From the NCBI GenBank assembly GCA_947458745.1, contig CANGYQ010000005.1, positions 62,001 through 126,000 of the forward strand: a stretch of DNA of 64,000 bases, in the 5' to 3' direction. The stretch comes from Bryobacteraceae bacterium. GTDB lineage: Bacteria > Acidobacteriota > Terriglobia > Bryobacterales > Bryobacteraceae. The notes under the pieces are model-generated. The model had not been told where the DNA came from and did not search any database. It was given only the letters and a program-made list of their open reading frames with translations. The position numbers and the translations under genes were made by a program. Positions 59,984 to 64,000 of the stretch are shown here, in pieces (the stretch's first letter is position 1; each line of letters begins with the position of its first letter).

Positions 59984-62050
59984 GTGACCGTCGCCACTTC
60001 CATCGCCAACACCCAGCCGGGCGCCGCGGATCCTTCGCCCCTGGCCGCGCGCAGTGACAAAGGCCTGGGGAGAGCTTTCCAAACCTCCAGTCTGGGCACC
60101 ACGCAGGGCTTTGCGAGCGCCTTGCAATCGGCCCTGACCGTCGAGACCTCCACTGGGCGCGCCGAACGGCCTTTCAGCGCTCGTGAATCGCGAACGCCAG
60201 TCTCCCGGGCATCACAGGATTTCCTGCCGGCCAAGCCCAGCCGAACCCCAACTCCGGAAGCCCGGCCGGATAAGGCGACATCCGAACCAACCCCAACCGA
60301 TCGGCCTGAGCCCGCCCGTGCTGCTGCCGCCAAGACGCACGCGGGGAAACCAGACCCCTCTCTCTCTGAACCGGATCGGCCCAACGAACAGCAGACAGGA
60401 CCGGCCACCCGCACGTCCACCTCTGCGCCAGTGGAGAGTGCCGTGAAAGATCGGCCTGTATCGGCTGAGTCGGCTCCGACGGTCTCCGACGAGCCCGACA
60501 CAGCGACGGAGGCCGAGGCCGGTGAGGGGCTTGTGGCGACGCCGGTGTCGAGCGCTCCGCTGCCGGAGCCCGTGCCGGAGGTCTATTGGGGAGACCTGGA
60601 AGGGCCTCGCCTGGCGACGGGGGAAGCGCCGCTCGTCAATGGTGCCGACGAGGTGGAGGCCGCTGGGGATGGTACGGCGAACGAAGCGCTGTCATCGTTG
60701 AGGCCCGCCCTCCACGCCGTAGCGCCTCAAGAGAATTCGGGTCCTCAGCTTGAGAGTACGTCGCTGGGCCCCATCCGGCTGGCCATCCGCGGTGAAGCCG
60801 ATGATGAAGAGCAGGCAACCCTGCCCGCGGACCCTCTGCCTCAACGCACGCCGGAGCACGATAAGTCCGTCACCACCGCGGCCGCCACGCCAACCGGGAT
60901 GGTTGCGGTGCCGGTGGCCGCGACCCCGGTGGCCGCAAACGCAGTGCCGGTGCCGGCGGCCGATCACACCTCCTCCCTGTCTGAGCGTGCATCCTCGCTG
61001 GACCGGAGGCTGTCGGAACGGCAGGGTGGCCCGCAGGCCGGGGGGGCGGACATTCCCGCAGCCGCTGAGCTGACCACACCTTCCATGAAGAATCCCATCG
61101 CCTTCACCATGCAGATGAAGGTCGCCGAGTCCGGCCCGGAGACGGCGGGCCCGGCGATGGTCACGCAAACCGCTGCTTCTCAACCGGCGGTACCGGGTCT
61201 GTCTGCACGGATGGGCCTCGAAGCGGGAAGCAACTTGACACTCCCGAATGCCGACGCGGAGAGCGTCACCGGATCCCAGCCCGTGTCTGGGCCGGTGGCC
61301 ACCGCCACCGGTCGCGCCACGGCTGGCGATCGTGAGCCCCAGCAGGAGCGGCACAGCCGTGGAGAGACCTCAGCCGGGCAGGAACAGCCTAGTCCCAGCG
61401 GACAACCGATGCCGGGGGCGAAGAACTCCATGGCATCCACCGTGAGCGCGCCCACGTCCGCGCGGGTGGAGGCTGCCGGAGCGGTCCGCAGTCCGGCCCC
61501 CGGGCGCACCATCACCTCCACCGAAGCGGTAGCCAATGCCGGGGGCACCCGGGCCGAGCAGGTGCGGAATCTCCCGCGCCCCGTCGGACCCCAGCGGCTG
61601 GCCTTGCGGGTGGACCCGCCGCCGGTAGCGGGCACTTCGGCGGCTCCGGCCCCCGGACGGGCCGTCGAACTCTATCTGGAACAGCGCGGTGCGGATGTAC
61701 ACTTTGCCGTGCGATCCGCCGATCCTTCCATGGTGAGCGATTTGCAAGGTTCAGTGAAGGACTTAAGCAATCGCCTGGAACAGGCCGGGTTCCGGACAGA
61801 AAGCTTTCTGCCGTCTGATGCCGTGCGCGGCGCCGGGCAGAGCCAGGCGGCGAACAATTCCGGTCCGCGCGACGACGAGCCCAGCCAACGGCAGCCCGGC
61901 GAGAATCCGCAGGGTCAGAGCGGCAACCAATCCCACGGCCGGGACCCCCGGCAGAACCGCGACGGGCAGCAACCCCGGTGGCGGAACGAATTCGAAGAGA
62001 TGTTCGGCGGCACGGCCACCCCAGCGGCGGCGTTCCAGGCCGACCGGTAG
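59984..62050 (+). CDS. FliK-like hook-length control protein
   Basis: About 688 residues, mostly disordered and rich in Ala, Pro, Thr, Gly and Glu. Only the C-terminal ~120 residues look folded: GPQRLALRVDPP, AVELYLEQRGADVHFAVRSA, DLQGSVKDLSNRLEQAGFRT, which parallels the FliK C-terminal domain (Flg_hook). Followed by flgD and flgE, the usual neighbours of fliK. FliK measures hook length and triggers the export switch; its long flexible N-terminus is expected. The GTG at 59984 is chosen; TTG at 59948 lies within the inverted repeat and has no ribosome binding site. Confidence 0.75.
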   Translation: MTVATSIANTQPGAADPSPLAARSDKGLGRAFQTSSLGTTQGFASALQSALTVETSTGRAERPFSARESRTPVSRASQDFLPAKPSRTPTPEARPDKATSEPTPTDRPEPARAAAAKTHAGKPDPSLSEPDRPNEQQTGPATRTSTSAPVESAVKDRPVSAESAPTVSDEPDTATEAEAGEGLVATPVSSAPLPEPVPEVYWGDLEGPRLATGEAPLVNGADEVEAAGDGTANEALSSLRPALHAVAPQENSGPQLESTSLGPIRLAIRGEADDEEQATLPADPLPQRTPEHDKSVTTAAATPTGMVAVPVAATPVAANAVPVPAADHTSSLSERASSLDRRLSERQGGPQAGGADIPAAAELTTPSMKNPIAFTMQMKVAESGPETAGPAMVTQTAASQPAVPGLSARMGLEAGSNLTLPNADAESVTGSQPVSGPVATATGRATAGDREPQQERHSRGETSAGQEQPSPSGQPMPGAKNSMASTVSAPTSARVEAAGAVRSPAPGRTITSTEAVANAGGTRAEQVRNLPRPVGPQRLALRVDPPPVAGTSAAPAPGRAVELYLEQRGADVHFAVRSADPSMVSDLQGSVKDLSNRLEQAGFRTESFLPSDAVRGAGQSQAANNSGPRDDEPSQRQPGENPQGQSGNQSHGRDPRQNRDGQQPRWRNEFEEMFGGTATPAAAFQADR

Positions 62051-62089
62051 AAACTTCACAAGATAAAAGGCGAAAGCGAGGCTCACACT

Positions 62090-62425
62090 ATGTCCACCAC
62101 CACCACTGCGACGGCTCCCAAGAACTGGTATGACCTGAATGCGCCATCCACGGCGACAAACTTCACCACGAAGAAAGACCTCAACACCGACCCGACGGCG
62201 CAAAAGGAGATGTTTCTCCAATTGCTGGTGGCGCAGATCAAGAACCAGAATCCGCTGAGCCCCAGTGACGGCACGGAGTTTGTGGCGCAACTGTCGCAGA
62301 TGACGGGTGTGGAGCAACTACTAGGGATGCGCCAGGACTTGAAGGGTCTCCAGACCACCTTGGCGGCGCCGGCCGCACCAACCGGGAATGGGCCGGCGCG
62401 GCTGCCGGTGAAGACTCTGCCCTAG
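62090..62425 (+). CDS. flgD: Flagellar hook-capping protein FlgD, short form
   Basis: 111 residues. The N-terminal hallmark FLQLLVAQIKNQNPLSPSD followed by GTEFVAQLSQMTGVEQL is unmistakable for the hook cap. The Ig-like and Tudor-like domains found in ~220-residue FlgD are missing; the chain ends soon after the conserved helix in a Pro/Ala tail, with a proper stop. Short FlgD forms exist in several phyla. It begins 39 bases after the FliK-like gene. Confidence 0.93.
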   Translation: MSTTTTATAPKNWYDLNAPSTATNFTTKKDLNTDPTAQKEMFLQLLVAQIKNQNPLSPSDGTEFVAQLSQMTGVEQLLGMRQDLKGLQTTLAAPAAPTGNGPARLPVKTLP

Positions 62426-62482
62426 GCCGGGCAGTTCCCCGCGCCAGCCGGACCAACCAGTTTTTTTTGAGGAGATCGAACC

Positions 62483-63718
62483 TTGTTTACTTCATTTTCA
62501 ACCGCTCTTTCCGCCCTTGGGGCACATACCACCGCCGTCGACGTCGTCGGCAACAATTTGGCCAACCTCAACACGCCCGGCTTTAAGGGCAGCGCCGTTT
62601 CTTTTGCGGACCTTGTCACCCAGTCCTTGGGCGCCGGCCTGGGCGAAACGCAGGTCGGTTTCGGCGTTGGCCGTCCGGTGACGCTGCGGCAGTTCTCTCA
62701 GGGTGCCATTCAGGCGTCCAACGGCCCATTGGACGCAGCCATCCAGGGTGACGGCTTTCTGGTGTTGAAGGACGACAATGATGCCGTCAAGTACACCCGG
62801 GGTGGCAATCTGCTGGTTGACAAGTCCGGCAATCTGCTGACGGCCAAAGGCAACCGCGTTCAAGGCTGGTCGGCGGTGGGCGACACCATCGACACCAACC
62901 GTCCGGTGGGTAACATCGTCGTGCCGGTCGGCTCACTGCGCGCGCCCACCGCTTCAACGGCGTTCAACTTCGAAACCAACCTCAACGCTTCCTCGGCGAT
63001 CGGCGAACGCTTCTCCACTTCGCTGGAAGTGTTTGATTCGCTCGGCGTCAACCATGTCGTGACGGTGGCCTTCACCAAATCCGCCACGGCCAACCAGTGG
63101 GACTACGCCATTACGATCCCGGATGCCGATGTCACCGCTCCCGTAACGCCGGTAACGGGTTCCATCAGCTTCACCACCAGCGGCGTGATGGCTACGCCCG
63201 ATGCCACCGTGGCTCCACCACGGCTGACCATCACTGGGCTTAGAAGCGGCGCGGCGGACATGAACCTGGACTGGCAGATGTACAACGGCCCCTCACCGCG
63301 GCTGACGCAATACTCCCAGCCTTCGGCGGTGTCCGCCAACTCGCAGAACGGCGCACCTGCTTCCCAGCTAATCCGCGTCGGTCTGGCCGATGGCGGGGCG
63401 ATTCTGGCGCAATACTCCAATGGCCAGCAGGTGACAGTGGGCCGTGTGGCGATGGCTTCCATCCGCAACCCGGAATCCTTGATCGCCTCCGGTGACAACA
63501 CGTTCGTGCTCAGCTCCCGCAGCGCCCTGCCGGCTATCGGCGTGGCTGGGTCCGGCGGCCGCGGCACCATCCTGGGCGGCGCGGTGGAATCCTCGACGGT
63601 GGACATCGCCAAGGAGTTCACCAACCTGATCGTCTACCAGCGCGGCTATCAGGCCAACAGCCGGGTCATCACAACTGTCGATGAGATCAGTCAGGAGACG
63701 ATCAACCTGAAGCGTTAG
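62483..63718 (+). CDS. flgE: Flagellar hook protein FlgE
   Basis: 411 residues. N-terminus FTSFSTALSALGAHTTAVDV with GNNLANLNTPGFKGSAVSF; a central hook domain with DGFLVLKDDNDAVKYTRGG and VFDSLGVNHVVTVAF; and the C-terminus VESSTVDIAKEFTNLIVYQR with YQANSRVITTVDEI. FlgE polymerises into the hook. TTG start, set by GAGGAG 8 bases upstream; eight T (62461-62468) immediately precede that site. Confidence 0.96.
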   Translation: MFTSFSTALSALGAHTTAVDVVGNNLANLNTPGFKGSAVSFADLVTQSLGAGLGETQVGFGVGRPVTLRQFSQGAIQASNGPLDAAIQGDGFLVLKDDNDAVKYTRGGNLLVDKSGNLLTAKGNRVQGWSAVGDTIDTNRPVGNIVVPVGSLRAPTASTAFNFETNLNASSAIGERFSTSLEVFDSLGVNHVVTVAFTKSATANQWDYAITIPDADVTAPVTPVTGSISFTTSGVMATPDATVAPPRLTITGLRSGAADMNLDWQMYNGPSPRLTQYSQPSAVSANSQNGAPASQLIRVGLADGGAILAQYSNGQQVTVGRVAMASIRNPESLIASGDNTFVLSSRSALPAIGVAGSGGRGTILGGAVESSTVDIAKEFTNLIVYQRGYQANSRVITTVDEISQETINLKR

Positions 63719-63761
63719 GCCGCCTGAGGCCCCGCCCTAAGGTTTTCGCTCCATCCCTCCG

Positions 63762-64000
63762 ATGACTTCGCTTGAACAGATCGCACACTATGCTGAGGTC
63801 CCGATAGACGTTTCGGTCGAACTTGACCGGCGCATCCTGACCATCCGCCAGATTCTAGACCTCGAAATGGGGTCGGTGGTGAAGCTCGGCCGTTCGGCCG
63901 GCGAGAACATCGACATCCTGGTGGGAGGGACGCTGATGGCGTTTGGCGAGATCGTGATTATCGAGGACACGATGGGTGTGCGCATCACGGACTTTAATCA
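63762..64000 (+). CDS. fliN: FliN-like flagellar switch protein, 5' part
   Basis: The first 79 residues are in the window; the gene runs off the edge. DVSVELDRRILTIRQILDLE, GSVVKLGRSAGENIDILVGG and FGEIVIIEDTMGVRITDF form the SpoA/FliMN C-terminal domain that makes the C-ring and binds the export apparatus. It lacks a long N-terminal extension, so it is FliN rather than FliM. ATG start 43 bases after flgE. Confidence 0.9.
   Translation, partial: MTSLEQIAHYAEVPIDVSVELDRRILTIRQILDLEMGSVVKLGRSAGENIDILVGGTLMAFGEIVIIEDTMGVRITDFN

Noticed and set aside
62401..62468. Possible terminator between flgD and flgE (eight T)
   Set aside because: The preceding GC-rich sequence forms no clean stem, and the T-run directly precedes the ribosome binding site of flgE.

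Overview
This window looks like a GC-rich acidobacterial chromosome of the Bryobacteraceae / Solibacter type. Three things point there: a secreted protein ending in the TIGR03437 domain (first described as expanded in Solibacter), two very large Oar-like TonB-dependent receptors with an N-terminal carboxypeptidase-regulatory-like domain, and a Tat-exported Gfo/Idh/MocA oxidoreductase. The assignment is inference from gene content. I saw no tRNA, rRNA, CRISPR array, prophage or insertion sequence.

Layout. 1-4723 (+): the end of a sugar-phosphate isomerase/epimerase, then murQ, murA, a rhodanese and a Kef-type antiporter. 4765-11930 (-): a tightly packed set encoding a 31-residue membrane peptide, a double beta-propeller/TIGR03437 protein, a small outer-membrane barrel, a decaheme c-type cytochrome, a large barrel resembling the porins that pair with such cytochromes, and a small membrane protein. 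This is a candidate electron conduit across the outer membrane. 12064-19793 (-): a Tad/Flp pilus machine (cpaA-cpaB-cpaC-cpaE-cpaF-tadB-tadC) immediately upstream on the same strand, with no pilin gene in view. 19949-23689: an ABC transporter opposite a PadR regulator, with a perfect PadR-type operator between them. 23676-27314 (-): Gfo/Idh oxidoreductase, amidase and alkaline-phosphatase-superfamily hydrolase. 27313-30368 (+): a phosphonate-use cassette (transporter, FAD oxidoreductase, phosphonoacetaldehyde hydrolase). 30403-49911: two TonB-dependent receptors, metX-metW, a polyamine ABC transporter (potABCD), rmuC, fabG with an RNase III-like protein, a secreted MetX-like hydrolase, ubiD, a diguanylate cyclase and a hicAB toxin-antitoxin pair. 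50244-52686: ahcY divergent from an ArsR-methyltransferase fusion, probably its regulator. 52885-64000: a flagellar region (flaG, fliS, flgJ N-domain, flgI, flgH, flgA, flgG, flgF, a FliK-like protein, flgD, flgE, start of fliN) with a secreted DNase II-family nuclease gene in its midst.

The genes are densely packed. Many neighbours share 4-base ATGA or GTGA start/stop overlaps, which helped fix the starts. The most interesting region is the 15-kb minus-strand block 4765-19793, where a Tad pilus operon runs directly into a decaheme cytochrome/porin operon that carries a large surface-type propeller protein. Secondary points are the exact PadR operator, the operator-like palindrome inside the ahcY promoter, the transaminase-free phosphonate cassette, the bacterial DNase II, and the apparent swap of lipoprotein character between FlgA and FlgH.
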